Shown here piece after piece: positions 21,991-33,232 of a stretch of 64,000 nt of DNA. The translations under genes and the position numbers were made by a program. The notes under the pieces were generated by a model. The model searched no databases. It was not told the origin of the DNA and saw only the letters and a program-made list of their open reading frames with translations. The stretch's first letter is position 1. Every line of letters starts with the position of its first letter. Origin of the DNA: Parastagonospora avenae f. sp. tritici 18332-5 (lineage: Eukaryota > Ascomycota > Dothideomycetes > Pleosporales > Phaeosphaeriaceae); contig JAFJTR010000027.1 in assembly GCA_022559985.1 (NCBI GenBank), positions 248,001-312,000 on the forward strand, read 5' to 3'.

Positions 21991-22151
21991 TTAAGAAGTG
22001 TGCTACCCAACAGTCAATACACAACCCCCCATCTCATTCCACAATACAAACTTACAGGGCAAGAATTGCAAGAGCACGAGTTGCCACAGTTGCAGTCGTT
22101 GCCGCACTTGCAAGATCCAGCAGAGTTGCATCCACAGTCTGAGCCAGGCAT
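21991..22151 (-). CDS. Small Cys-rich metallothionein-like protein
   Basis: Minus strand; exon 1 22151-22056 encodes 32 residues with nine cysteines, eight of them in four CxC pairs (DCGC, SCKC, DCNC, SCSC), no aromatic residues and many Ser/Gly/Asn. This is the composition of fungal copper metallothioneins, which buffer Cu(I) in the cytosol. A donor GTAAGT follows the last Cys-Pro codons. The most likely exon 2 is just 12 nt (22002-21991), adding HTS and a stop (35 aa in all); reading through would instead add 14 residues to a TGA. A TATATA box lies at 22281-22286, about 130 bp upstream. The exon 1 call is firm, the 3' end tentative. Confidence 0.7.
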
Positions 22152-22645
22152 GATGAAGGTTGTTTGTGTGTTGGAGATAGATCTGAAAAGATTGAAAGAT
22201 TTGAAGCTTGTTTGGAGACTTGGAATGTGATTGGTGTGATGTGTGGAAGATGAGTCTCGAAAGGCAGAACCCAACTTGGTTATATACACAGCTGAGCGAC
22301 TTGTGCGGTTTTAGCATACGCCTGTGCTGCGATATGATTGGTTGAGTTATTTTTGCGAGCGGTTCCAGGCGAATTCTGGAAAGGCCCGAAAGGGATACGG
22401 TGGGGAAAAGTGGGCTGCGTGCATTGTGCCTAATCTGCTAGGCTGTGTTGGGGATGGGGTTTTCTTTGAGGATGAACCGAGCTAGGATCAGGGAAAGTTT
22501 GCATCATGTGTACCTAAAGATGTGTGATGCAAGGCCACGTGGCGAGCTTGTGTCTTGGAGCGAGATGCAGAGGGTACTGTACAGGTGATTCATGTTAAAA
22601 CGATGTCTTGTAAGCTTTCTAACCCAACTCCCCGCTATGCAAGTA
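22152..22645 (-). promoter_or_regulatory. Metallothionein-like promoter
   Basis: Holds a TATATA box on the minus strand (22281-22286) and a Ser/Thr-free C/A-rich leader. Also contains the 3' end of the downstream-lying PMR1 gene's transcript. Copper-response elements may be present but none is convincing enough to name. Confidence 0.45.
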
Positions 22646-25600
22646 TTATACAACGGTACTGTAACCGCCCCCATAACCCCTTCTGCTTTTCCACCGTAAA
22701 TAAAACTTCCGCCCCTCATCTACCCAAAACACACAACTTGCCACTGCAAGAAGGTGGCAGATGTCGAGCAAGCCCAGTGCCTCTGTCTGGAAAACGTGCT
22801 GTAATGGTGGGAAGTAGATGACCAACAGCTGGCCTATGAGACTCCCTCCGACAGCGTAGTTGAAGAATTTGTTGTCGAAAACGCCGATTTCGCCTGATAG
22901 GAAGGACTTGGTGTTGGAGCGGCATGTCAGTGCGTTGAACATGTCGAAGAGGACGAAGCAGGTGAATGTCATCGTGGTGTCGCGCTCGGTGACTTCTCCG
23001 TCGATGGACATTTCGCGGTAGTATGTGATTAAGGTTCCGAGCATGATGATAGTGGCGGATTGTAGCACTCGTTGAATTAGTGGACGGGTCAGGACACGGG
23101 CGTGTCGAGAACGAGGCGGTAGGGCCATTACGGCTGGGTCGACGCGCTCGACACCAAGGGACTGCGCTGGCGGGCCGTCCATGATAATGTCTGTCAAATG
23201 GTTAGCTAGAGCTGATGCGTGTTGAAATTGAGACTTACTGATCCACAGAATCTGCATGGCATTGAGCGGAGACTTGAAGCCTAAGGCAGTACTGAGTAGG
23301 ACTAAGCTTAGAGCGGCCGCACTGGTACTGAGCTGGAAAGTGAGGAAGTTTTGGATGTTGTAGAAGATGCCTTTGCCTTCCTCAATAGCGTTCAGAATGG
23401 TTGCGAAATTGTCGTCAGTCAAGATCATGTCTGCGGCCTCCTTGGCTACGTCAGTCCCCAAAAGACCCATGGAGATGCCAATGTCCGCCTTCTTCAAGGC
23501 TGGTGCGTCGTTGACTCCATCACCAGTCATTGCAACGACATCCCCTCGAGACTGAAGTGCTCGTATGATCTTCAGCTTGTGGTCAGGGCTCGTGCGCGCG
23601 AAAATGGATGTTGTCGCGATAGCTTGGGCGAGTTCTTCGTCGCTCATGTGGTCAAGCTCATCGCCGCATATTACTGAGCGTCCAAGGGCGGAATTTGCTA
23701 TGATTGGCATTCCAAGGCTCTTGCCAATAGCGACAGCTGTGGTTTCCGCATCTCCTGTGATCATAATCACTTTAACCTTGCCGGCCATGAGGCGCCGGAT
23801 AGCCTTTGCTACGCCTTTTCTCGGGGGATCGCTCATACCGACCAGGCCCGCAAACACGAGACCACGATATTGTTCGTCATCTCCTAGTCCAGATTTGGTC
23901 GGCAAAGCAGGGGTTGAGGTGCCACTCGTGGTCTTGCCTCGCCCTTTCGATGTACCGCTTGCAAAGCCAAGCACTCGCAGGCCTTCCTGGGCCATAGCCT
24001 CCGCTGCATTCAACGCCTCTTGCTTCCGCGCTTGATCCAGGACCACTTCCTTTCCATCAGCAGTAACGTAGGTGTCGCATCGATCCAAAACTCTTTCTAA
24101 TGCTCCTTTGATGTAAGCAACGTCCGCGCCTGATGTTAAACCTGCACCCAGACTGCCGTTGATGACAACACCCATCCATTTTCTCTCTGAGCTGAAGGGC
24201 GTCTCAAATTTGCGCTCGCCAAGTCTCTCTCGCACATCGTCTTCGCCGAATGCATCCAGAAGATCTAGAAGAGCAACGTCTGTCGGCTGGCCTGCCCACC
24301 GACTTCGTACCAACGAGGCATCGTCACCAGACGTCGATGAGAGAACTGCTGCCGTGGATGCGGATGCCGCTTGGTCGCTCAGTAACCTGCCGTTGTTGAC
24401 GATATTTCCGATACGCAGGATGTTTCGAGTAGGAGAGTTGAGGTCCGAAGTTTCGTGCTTCATCTTGACATCGATGGGTGCTTCCTCGCCAAAATGCCAA
24501 AGCTTGGCAACAGTCATGTGGTTAGTTGTCAAAGTACCTACAGAGCGGTTAGCAGAAGGTTCTCTACATTCAACACATTGACTCACCAGTCTTGTCTGTG
24601 CAGACGACGTTGACCGTAGCCAGCGTTTCCACGCTCGGAAGTCGCCGCACTATGGCATCCCGCTTAGACATCTTAAGCACACCTAAAGCAAGCGTGACGG
24701 TGACGATGATGGGCAGCCCTTCTGGAATGGCAGCAACCGCAAGCGAAACGCCAATCTGGAACATCTCTAGAACAGTCCAACCCCGCAACAGTCCAATAAC
24801 ACCGATCAGGCCAATTACACCGAAAGAGAAGTAGCTCAGGTCTTTTCCAAGTCGATCCATAGACATTTGCAGTGGCGTTCGCGGGCTCTCGATCTCCCCT
24901 AGGGATGCTGAGATGGCACCAAACTCGGTATTGCCTCCTGTGCCGATAACAATTCCCTGCCCGTATCCAGATCGTACCAGTGTTCCCATAAATGCGATGT
25001 TCTTCTGGTCATTGAGCCGAATGTCAGCGCCCACAGTTCCTGCAGCTTCCGAAGCGTAGAAGGGCGAGCCGGCGCGCTGAAGGCCTGATGGTTGAGCAAT
25101 GGCGTCTGGAATTTTCGAAACAGGTTCATTTTCTCCGGTGAGGTTCGACTCATCAATCGTGAGATCTGCTGCGTGGGTGATCCGAACGTCTGCGGGGATG
25201 CGATCGCCGGTGTGGAAGAGAACCAGGTCGCCTGGCACTAGCAAGGTTGCAGATATGGTCGCAGACTTTCCCTCTGCTGCTGCCAGTGAAGCGGGGGTAT
25301 CTTTCAGGTTGTCCAACTCTATGCCGTCGCTTGCGTGACCATTCGGTGTCCTTCTGCTTGGGGATTGCTCCACGCCCGCGCGAATAATATGTGCTGAGTG
25401 CGGAACTAATTGCTTCAGCGCCTCTATGGACTGCTCGGAGCGATATTCCTGTACGAAACCCACGGTCACCACAAAGGTCACTGCCGCCGTTATACTTACT
25501 GCATCGTCGAAATTGCCGATTATGACAGACACAGCTGCTGAGCCTAGGAGCAGTAGAATAAGAGTCTCTTTGAACTGCTTGACAAAACGTAGCCATAGTG

Positions 25601-25948
25601 GCTCGGATTCTTCGTGTGGTAGCTCATTGTGGCCGTGGATGTGTATGCGCGCCGAGGCATCGGATGCGGAAAGGCCGTGGGTTGCCGACGTCTGGAGCTT
25701 TGCTGCAGTCTCCTGCGTGGAGAGGAGAGAGTAGCCCGAGGTTATTGACTGTGAACGTCTTGATTAGTACAAATCTACAGGCATGGTTGCCACAGTCGCG
25801 TAGAGAACAAGGGTACTTTGCATACCGAGGGTGTAGAGCGCTGGGCGGGCTGTGGAGGTTGTAGAGACGGCGACACGGCGCGGGAAGACTTGGAGTATCC
25901 GGGCGTGGCATTTGGCAGCGGTAATGAGGGCGTCGCGGCTCTTGACAT
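22646..25948 (-). CDS. PMR1: Golgi Ca2+/Mn2+ P-type ATPase (SPCA, Pmr1)
   Basis: Four exons on the minus strand: 25948-25826, 25748-24587, 24537-23239, 23190-22646 (1,042 aa). The phosphorylated aspartate is D426 in CTDKTGT, rebuilt across intron 2; others are the TGE-type actuator motif (LTGENEPV), TGDAETTA and GDGVNDAPALKKADIGISMG. NALTCRS and DIIMDGPPAQSLGVE in the C-terminal part are typical of SPCA pumps rather than SERCA. Role: loads the Golgi with Ca and Mn for glycosylation and sorting. Intron 3 (48 nt) has no stop and stays in frame, so an unspliced read would insert 16 residues within LWINIIMDG. The start at 25948 is the first ATG; the frame opens earlier but only by non-ATG codons. 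Confidence 0.94.
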
Positions 25949-27047
25949 GTTGGCATGGCCAGATGGCCAGTATTGCGCCGCGCTCAAACGTGGCCAGTCG
26001 GGTCGTGGAGCGGTGTTGAGGGGACGAAAAGACGTCAATTATCGCATTGATGCTGTGTTACGCTAAGGACAAGTGTCAATGGCGTATCCAACTTCTTCAG
26101 AGCAAGACGGGAAATGGGCTCCTCGAGATGTTGTCTGTCTACCAGAATGTCTACCAAAGATCAATCCGGTAAAACGCCAAAGCACCCGTGTTCTGCAAGC
26201 AGGGGCCAGCTGGCGGCGATCTGGGGTCAATCATTCAGTTTCATCGTCACCACAGACTGTCTCCAAGACGCCCGGCTTCTTCATAGGCTACTGTGGTAAT
26301 CACACGGGCATGATGTTTGCAGCCTGTACGAGACAAAACACAGTCGTGTATCAGAACTCGCATTGGGTTGTATGTCTCACGGCATGTTCATATGTCTTGG
26401 CAGGTACCATATCCGGCACTGGACGATGGGTCAAGTGATGGCGCGCTTCTGCTGCCGCACTGATGTCATTCTCTTGGCTGTGCATGTGGACGATCAGGAT
26501 CGAGGACTATACTCGGACCTTCTGAACTTTTGAAGTTCCATGGGTACGGCTTCTGAATGTGTTCACAGATAAGACCTTGTTGGACGTCTTCACCGAGTAC
26601 ACGACAATGCCTGGGCTGGAGCAGCTGGCGCGTATCGAGCAACGCTATAAACGTGTCGTATAACAGTGCAATTCGCCTTCGTAGGTGTGGATGTATCGGT
26701 TGTGTGCGATTTGTGCATCCATGATGCAGGTGCAGAAGGTGCCAAAGTCACACCGGGACATGACTAAGCGGGGAATCTAAGATCGTGCACCCAGCCAGCC
26801 TCGTTAACCAGCCTCTCCCGGACCATTCACCCCGGCGCATCCACAACACCATCGTCGCGACACATTTTTGCTATTCACTGCCATCGACCCGGCTGCGCGC
26901 ACGCCCCAGCACCATTGTCGAACTTGGCAGAGCGTGAATTCTGCTTGCGCGTGTGCTATCGCCGCCGACGCGCCGATATAAACAATACCGCCCGACGCGA
27001 CTTACCACGTCGACTCCACACCTCAACATCCCCGATCAACCACAATC
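25949..27047. promoter_or_regulatory. Divergent promoter region PMR1/RAD21
   Basis: 1.1 kb between two start codons on opposite strands. No supported gene; the small frames at 26073-26438 and 26114-26299 lack recognisable domains. The last 150 bp before RAD21 are C-rich. Confidence 0.5.
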
Positions 27048-28992
27048 ATGTTTCTCCCCGAGGACCTCCTATACAAATCGGGCCAGCTCGCTCGCGTCTG
27101 GCTTGCTGCCAATCAGCACAAGAAACTTACCAAAGCCCAAGTTCTTCAAGACAAGATCGATGAGGACATCGAAGTCATCATCCGGCCAGAGGGGGCTGCC
27201 GGCGGTCCTCTCGCCCTACGTCTGAATGGACAGTTGCTTCTTGGTGTTGTGCGCATTTACCACAGGAAAGCGCACTATCTGCACGATGACTGCAATGACG
27301 CGTTGTGGAAGATCAAGATGGTATGCATCATGAGGTCCCCTCCACAACCACACAGCTGACGCGTTCTAGGCTTTCCGTCCTGGAAACATCGACTTGCCCA
27401 CTCAGACTCACGTTGCAAACCCCACAAGTCTGACTTTACCAGACATGATCACTGATCTTGACTTGCTGGCACCAATGCCCGATCCCGAACTGTTCCTGTC
27501 GCAAAGCTTAGGTGCAAATCTTAACCTGGGAAACACAACCGTTCCGGACTGGGATAACAGCCAGTTCCTTTCTGGCAGCATTGAGCAACCGCGCATGGAG
27601 CTTGTGGAGCTGGAAGAAGATGACCTCAACTTGGACCTTGGTGAAGATCTTGAGCCGACCGCAGGATTCGACGATGGCACAAGCATCGAGCGTGGCCGTG
27701 ACGCACCTCTAGAGCGACGCATGTCAGTGGAATATGGTACAGAAATGGACAAGGACCTGATCGAGGAAGACCTCAACTTAGATCTTGGCGACGATCTCAC
27801 AGAAATGCCACCTGCACCAGATTTCAACCTCGGCGATGACATGGACGTCACAATGGGAGACATTCCGGATATGGAAATTACAGTTGACCCATCAGTCGCT
27901 GGTGACGCTCCTGCCCATCTGGCTCGTGAGGAATCTCCTCTGAGTGAGCTTGGTGAGGAGGAAGCTACACGACTCGCACAGGAGGTGGCTGAAGAAAACA
28001 CCACCATGTTCGCGCCTGAACAGGAAGAGGAAGAGGAGGAGTCAGTCCACCAGGCGCGAGCGAAGCGGAGGAGGGTTATTGGACAGGACGCTGAGACTAT
28101 GCTTTCAACCGCCACCCTCAGAGACCAACAGCAGAACCGAGACAAGATCCTCAAGGCCCCCTCCTTCCTGCCGCGCGACCCACTTCTGATGGCCCTGATC
28201 AACATGCAACGATCTGGTGGGTTCGTTTCCAACATATTCGGAGACGGTCGCAGTCAAGGCTGGGCACCAGAGCTGCGAGGCATTCTCTCATTAGAAGTCG
28301 TTTCCCGTCCCAGTCAGAAGCGAAAGCGCGATAGTGGCGTTGCAGATCTTGGTGCTGAGGATGAGGAGCCCGCTCCCGGTGCAGAGAACACCCCGCAGCT
28401 GGAGTTCGAGCACGACGACCCAACACTGGGCGACATGGGAGGAATTGGTGGCGACAACACGTCTCTTGGAGGCCTGGACGACATCGTCCAACTCCCCGAT
28501 GATCCTATCCAACAAGCGCAGGATGAGGACTTTGCCGAATCACCCATGGCGGATAACTTCGATGACACCACCGTGCCACTAGTCTACCCTGCTGAGAGTG
28601 GACCTGTGTCGCTTGAGACAAAGCACGCTGTTCACTTGCTGCGAGATCGGTTTGGAGCCGAAGCCGAGCACAGCGAGACACAGCGACAACAGAGCAGCAT
28701 CGTTTTCCAAGAAATGCTTCCAGAAGCGCGAACATCACGCAAGGACGCCACCAAGATGTTTTTCGAGGTCCTCGTCCTCGCAACGAAGGATGCTATCAAG
28801 GTTGAGCAACCCACAAATGACCTCGGTGGTCCTATCCGCATTCGTGCTAAGCGAGGTCTATGGGGAGAATGGGCAGAAACAGGTGCCAGTGGAGAATTGG
28901 CCACTCAAACCCAGACAGCTGCGCAGGCAGAAGCCGATGCGCCGGTTGGAGCCGCCCTGGAAAGCTCACGACAGGTATCTGTGTCGGCCTAA
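27048..28992 (+). CDS. RAD21: Cohesin kleisin subunit Rad21/Scc1
   Basis: Two exons, 27048-27320 and 27370-28992 (631 aa). The N-terminal Rad21/Rec8 domain (MFLPEDLLYKSGQLARVWLAANQ, then KLTKAQVLQ and GVVRIYHRKAHYL) binds SMC3. The long acidic linker has repeated LNLDLGxDL units and a separase-type site S196-I-E-R-G-R201, which fits the consensus SxExxR. The C-terminal winged helix (ATKMFFEVLVLATKDAIKV) binds SMC1. Role: closes the cohesin ring; cleaved at anaphase. It could be REC8 in principle, but length, linker and C-terminus favour the mitotic kleisin. Confidence 0.93.
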
Positions 28993-29289
28993 AGGTTCTT
29001 TCAAAAGTTCGGTTCAGGCGTGGATTCGGTGGCATGGCTTTGGGATAGCCTCATCTGGCGGCGTTGGCTGGATACCCTTTCTTTAGATGTTTCATGACTT
29101 ACATTTGGATGTTTGGGAGGCGTAACACGGTGTTTCCAGCCGCTTGTATTATTGTTCTCATGATAGCTGCATTGATTGGATTTACATTCATACTTTAAAT
29201 CTATCGAAAGTTTGTGCTAATTCTTACTCGTCAATGTCGTCGAACGTGACCAAAGATGCACCTACGTTGAAGAAAGTCCAATCTCGAAT

Positions 29290-30909
29290 ATGACGTCGCG
29301 TGCAAGGATCGGAATTTCGCAAGCGAACGTTCCGATGGAAAAAATAGCCTTCACACCAGTCATCTCTATGCCCACACCACGGCCCCGCATAACAAATGTC
29401 CAACTCTCAAAATACTTCTTCAGCCAGCCTCGCTTCCGCTCTTTGGTGCAAGCCGCCACGTCGCGTCCTGCACGATCTTGTGTTACCTCGCTGAAGGCGC
29501 CATCATCGCAGTCACCAACATCTACAACAACTGAGCACGCAAGCCGCGTATCTTGCTTCCACACAAATACAAAAGCGGACATGGAAACCCAAATATTTGC
29601 AGTAGATCCACAAAAGTTGGGAAGCATCACGTTCAAGGAAGCGAAGAACGACCTCCTCGACGAATGGGAGATCGATTATGTCGGAGGACAAGGCTACGAG
29701 AGCTTAAAGAGAGCTGCAAATGAGCTAGTCACAGCAGATGTGCCCGTAGCGTTTCCGACCGAGACAGTATATGGATTGGGTGCAGATGCAACTCGCAGCT
29801 CAGCTGTCAAGTCGATATTCGCCGCCAAAGGACGACCGGCAGACAATCCTCTGATTGTACACATACATTCCCTACCGCAATTACGCGCCTTGCTTTCTGG
29901 ACAACTTGAAACTGTAGCAACAGATGGAGGACCCGACTCGATACCCGCAATCTACGAACTCTTGATTGAGCGCTTCTGGCCGGGTCCACTCACTATCATT
30001 CTACCGACACCTACGAACTCTATTCTAGCACCCGAAGTTACCGCAGGCCTCTCAACATTCGGAGCACGTATGCCACGCTCAATACTTGCGCTCTCACTTT
30101 TGCGACTTTGTGGACGCCCGCTCGCTGCGCCGTCTGCAAACGCCTCGACACGCCCATCGCCGACCGCTGCAGAGCACGTCTTCGACGATCTGCAAGGAAA
30201 GATACACACAATTATAGATGGAGGGCCATGCGAGGTCGGAGTGGAGAGTACTGTCGTTGATGGCTTGTCAAGTCCTCCCGCCATCCTACGGCCAGGAGGC
30301 ATCACGGTGGAACAATTGAGACAGTGTCCAGGGTGGGAGAATGTGACAGTTGGATATAAGGACAAGCAAGAGGGAGACACTAGCAAGCCAAGAGCCCCGG
30401 GAATGAAGTACAGGCACTACAGCCCCAAGGCACAGGTCGTGCTGTTTGAAGCTGGGGCAGGCAGGCCAAGTGAGGACGAGGTCAACGAAAAGAAGACAAT
30501 TGGACTCATCCGCACGAAATATTGGAAGCCTGCGCTGGGGCTTGGAGATGGTGTTTCCAACATTTCGCAAACGAATGGACACGCCAGCGTCGTGACTCAG
30601 TCGACAATCGCATCATCGGCATCTAATGGTCCTACATTGCGGATGTCGAACCTCCTCCGCTCAGTCATCCAGCACCAGATACCGCATGCGCAACAACACA
30701 AACTGCTGTCCAGAGACATTGAAATCTGGGACATTGATCTCGGTGCGGAAACAGAAGGCGTCGCTAGAGGCCTATTTTCTGCTTTACGAGAGCTTGACAA
30801 GAAGAGTGTCGAAGTGATCTACGTGGAGGGCATCGACGACAAGACTGACGACGACATTGCCGCAGCGGTCATGAACCGGCTACGCAAGGCTGCTGAGATC
30901 AGAGTGTGA
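29290..30909 (+). CDS. SUA5: L-threonylcarbamoyladenylate synthase Sua5
   Basis: Single exon, 539 aa. YrdC fold: VAFPTETVYGLGADATRS, KGRPADNPLIVHIHS, RFWPGPLTI, APSANASTRPSPTAAEHV, followed by the Sua5 linker RAPGMKYRHYSPKAQVV and C-terminal Sua5 domain. The enzyme makes threonylcarbamoyl-AMP for t6A37 of ANN-decoding tRNAs. The first ATG adds ~97 residues rich in Arg/Ser/Thr/Pro before METQIFAVDPQKL (M98), where cytosolic orthologues usually begin. Two starts could send the protein to mitochondria and cytosol (inference). The lineage often needs t6A in both compartments. Confidence 0.93.
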   Translation: MTSRARIGISQANVPMEKIAFTPVISMPTPRPRITNVQLSKYFFSQPRFRSLVQAATSRPARSCVTSLKAPSSQSPTSTTTEHASRVSCFHTNTKADMETQIFAVDPQKLGSITFKEAKNDLLDEWEIDYVGGQGYESLKRAANELVTADVPVAFPTETVYGLGADATRSSAVKSIFAAKGRPADNPLIVHIHSLPQLRALLSGQLETVATDGGPDSIPAIYELLIERFWPGPLTIILPTPTNSILAPEVTAGLSTFGARMPRSILALSLLRLCGRPLAAPSANASTRPSPTAAEHVFDDLQGKIHTIIDGGPCEVGVESTVVDGLSSPPAILRPGGITVEQLRQCPGWENVTVGYKDKQEGDTSKPRAPGMKYRHYSPKAQVVLFEAGAGRPSEDEVNEKKTIGLIRTKYWKPALGLGDGVSNISQTNGHASVVTQSTIASSASNGPTLRMSNLLRSVIQHQIPHAQQHKLLSRDIEIWDIDLGAETEGVARGLFSALRELDKKSVEVIYVEGIDDKTDDDIAAAVMNRLRKAAEIRV

Positions 30910-31110
30910 CGGACTACTCTGCTAGCTTAGTTTATTTTTCAGCCTCATACACCGACAATTCGGGCACGCCATCAGACCTTCTACATGGCCACTTATTCAG
31001 CGCGCCATTCAACAAGACTAATATATACCCCAATACACAACATAACACAAGAGAAGCTCGAATCTCTACAAAAATGTTCTTCCTCCTCACCACTTCCGCA
31101 GGCTACGCTG

Positions 31111-32830
31111 ATGAAACTTTTGCGGAAGGTCGTCGAGCTTCTGCTTGATGGCTTAATGGAGGAGGGCTCACCTTCTAGTCTCAAGTGGCAACAGCTTTTG
31201 GCAGCAGGGCTCAAGACAGCTGGTGAGTCGGCTACGTGGTCTAGCTTTGTTTACCGCCCTTTCGCAGCACCGCCTCGAGTCGACCCTAACAACCTTCTTG
31301 CAATCGTTGAAGCACGATCCAACGCTACTGGCGATCACCTATGGCTACTCCAGACCGAACCCGCTTATTTTAAGCGGTATCTACGCAAACTTAGCCAAGC
31401 ACAGCTCGTGGATCATAGCAACAACAAAGTGGCCAACGACGCAGTTATTGAAGCGCGGATATCATATGATATCAAAGTCCACTGATTCTGGAACATCGCC
31501 GTGGGGGACTTCAAAGCTCTACAGGACATGTATTAGCGATGCAGAGACTCTATTAGTCCGGGATCTCCACTACCACCGAAAGTCGACTGTGCACTCGGCG
31601 CCATTGATTTGATGATGGCCAACACGACCCGCGAGCGCTCGCGACATTTGCACTCAATGATCGCCCAAAGGCCTGGCTTTCGACAGATGTACAATTTCGG
31701 GGCTGCCTATGTTATCCATCGGCCTGCTGATGGCACGGCTATGTGGGTTGCCCAGTCAAATCTCAAGTCGGAATTTAAAAAAGATTCTGAAAAAGCGTTG
31801 GCATAACGCACAGAAAGGATATGGCGGATCCTTTTCTAACAGCTGGGTTGTCCCGATGAAGAGCAACGGTTTCGCTATGCTATTTTGCTGGATATGCTGG
31901 ACGGTTGGACGACGTCCTTTACGAGATCGTGTTCAGACTTTGTGACGCTCATTGAGTTGCTCTGGTGGATTCGCACTCACATGCCATTGTACGCTAGTCG
32001 CTCCGACAAAGACTGCGTACAGACTGAGCATGGCCTCTATTGGAAACTGGTGATGACCAATCACCACCAGAGGAAACGCCCAGATTCGAGTGGTGCCAGA
32101 GCTGCGTTGGGTAAATTCCAGAACTCCTCGCCACCCAGTGGCCCGCGGAATTGTCAATGGCTTGATCAGTTCGAGGCTCTACATGGCACATCTCAGGACT
32201 ATTGGAGAGCAAAATCGGGGTTGTACAGACAGGCTTACCGCGATCCACGCCTACCTGTGAACTTTGAGCTGCACATGCGGTTCTTGCTCGCCTGGAGCGA
32301 CCCGCAATACATTGCACATGTTGAGGCCAAACGCAACCAAATCTTGTCCGACATGAAGAAGCCCAAGATTACGGGGAGCGAGGACGTCTTCCTGCCCCTG
32401 CCTAGTCAGAGGATGAAAAGTCAGACATGATTGGTGTGCAACCCAAGGACAAAATCAAGACCCGCGGCGAAGTACGCACTGAAGCCTCTCAAGTCGAGGA
32501 TTTATCTACAGTACTAGACTCCACACACATGGCCATCCCCGTCTCCAAACGCTCCCACGCAACCTTCCGCTACATATTCCCAATCACGCTCGAAGAGCGG
32601 CAAAAGAGCATACCGTAGAATACATTCGTGGGCAGCATGATCGATGCAGGCTTTGCGGTCAGAAACGGCGGAGGATCAAGTGTTGCGTTCGAGAATGTCT
32701 CTGGTGGGGCAAAATCATCTTCCATCGACCTCATCCTGATCCGACTGTTGATCCGATCATGCTCCAGTCGATAGGGAATCGTTTGAATAGGTGGTTTGGA
32801 TGGGGTAGAGAGATGTTTGCTTTGGCGTAA
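31111..32830 (+). pseudogene. Decayed fungal gene (uncharacterised, IPA-protein-like)
   Basis: Family-like sequence spreads over several frames. A first block (MKLLRKVVELLLDGLMEEG, then after a probable 45-nt in-frame intron APPRVDPNNLLAIVEARS and LWLLQTEPAYFKRYL) is closed by TGA at 31483 and TAG at 31534; the same frame then continues (KVDCALGAIDLMMANTTRERS, GFRQMYNFGAAYVIHRPADGT) to TAA at 31804. Further pieces, in shifted frames, read FRYAILLDMLDGW, VDSHSHAIVR, WLDQFEALHG and YIFPITLEERQKSIP then TAG at 32616, MIDAGFAVRNGGG and finally FHRPHPDPTVDP...RWFGWGREMF to a TAA at 32828. The tail resembles long fungal 'IPA' proteins (recollection, unverified). At least four stops and three frame changes make it non-coding today. 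Confidence 0.7.
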
Positions 32831-33232
32831 ATAGTGAATAGGTACGGGTAACACGCTATTTAGCATTGTATGAATCGGCTTTTCATGCTTGATTTCGGCT
32901 TCGGTGAAAAGATGGACGGACGTGATTCGTGCATAACATAATTACCTGCTTAGAGGCTGTTCGAGGCTGATATCGTGCACGCCGTCAGACCTGGCTGATG
33001 ATCGATTGTCCATCGATCATTGTTCCCTCAGGCCGCATGGTTCTTGCAATGCGACCTTTCAGAAACCTGGTTTGCCTTCGCAGTCGTCGATGGAAGTCTG
33101 TCTTGAGAAACGCACGACAGTCAAGGCTTCCCTTAAACATGAGACTTCACGTCACAAGTTAAGTAGACGCCAATATACCAAATTTTGGGTACATCGTAAT
33201 GATATGGGTATATTGACAGCGGGTCGCTTGAT
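32831..33232. other. Spacer between pseudogene and receptor gene
   Basis: 402 bp, AT-richer than neighbours; convergent 3' ends. No gene seen. Confidence 0.5.

Noticed and set aside
25949..26038. N-terminal extension of PMR1
   Set aside because: The frame is open but begins with TTG; the first ATG is at 25948.
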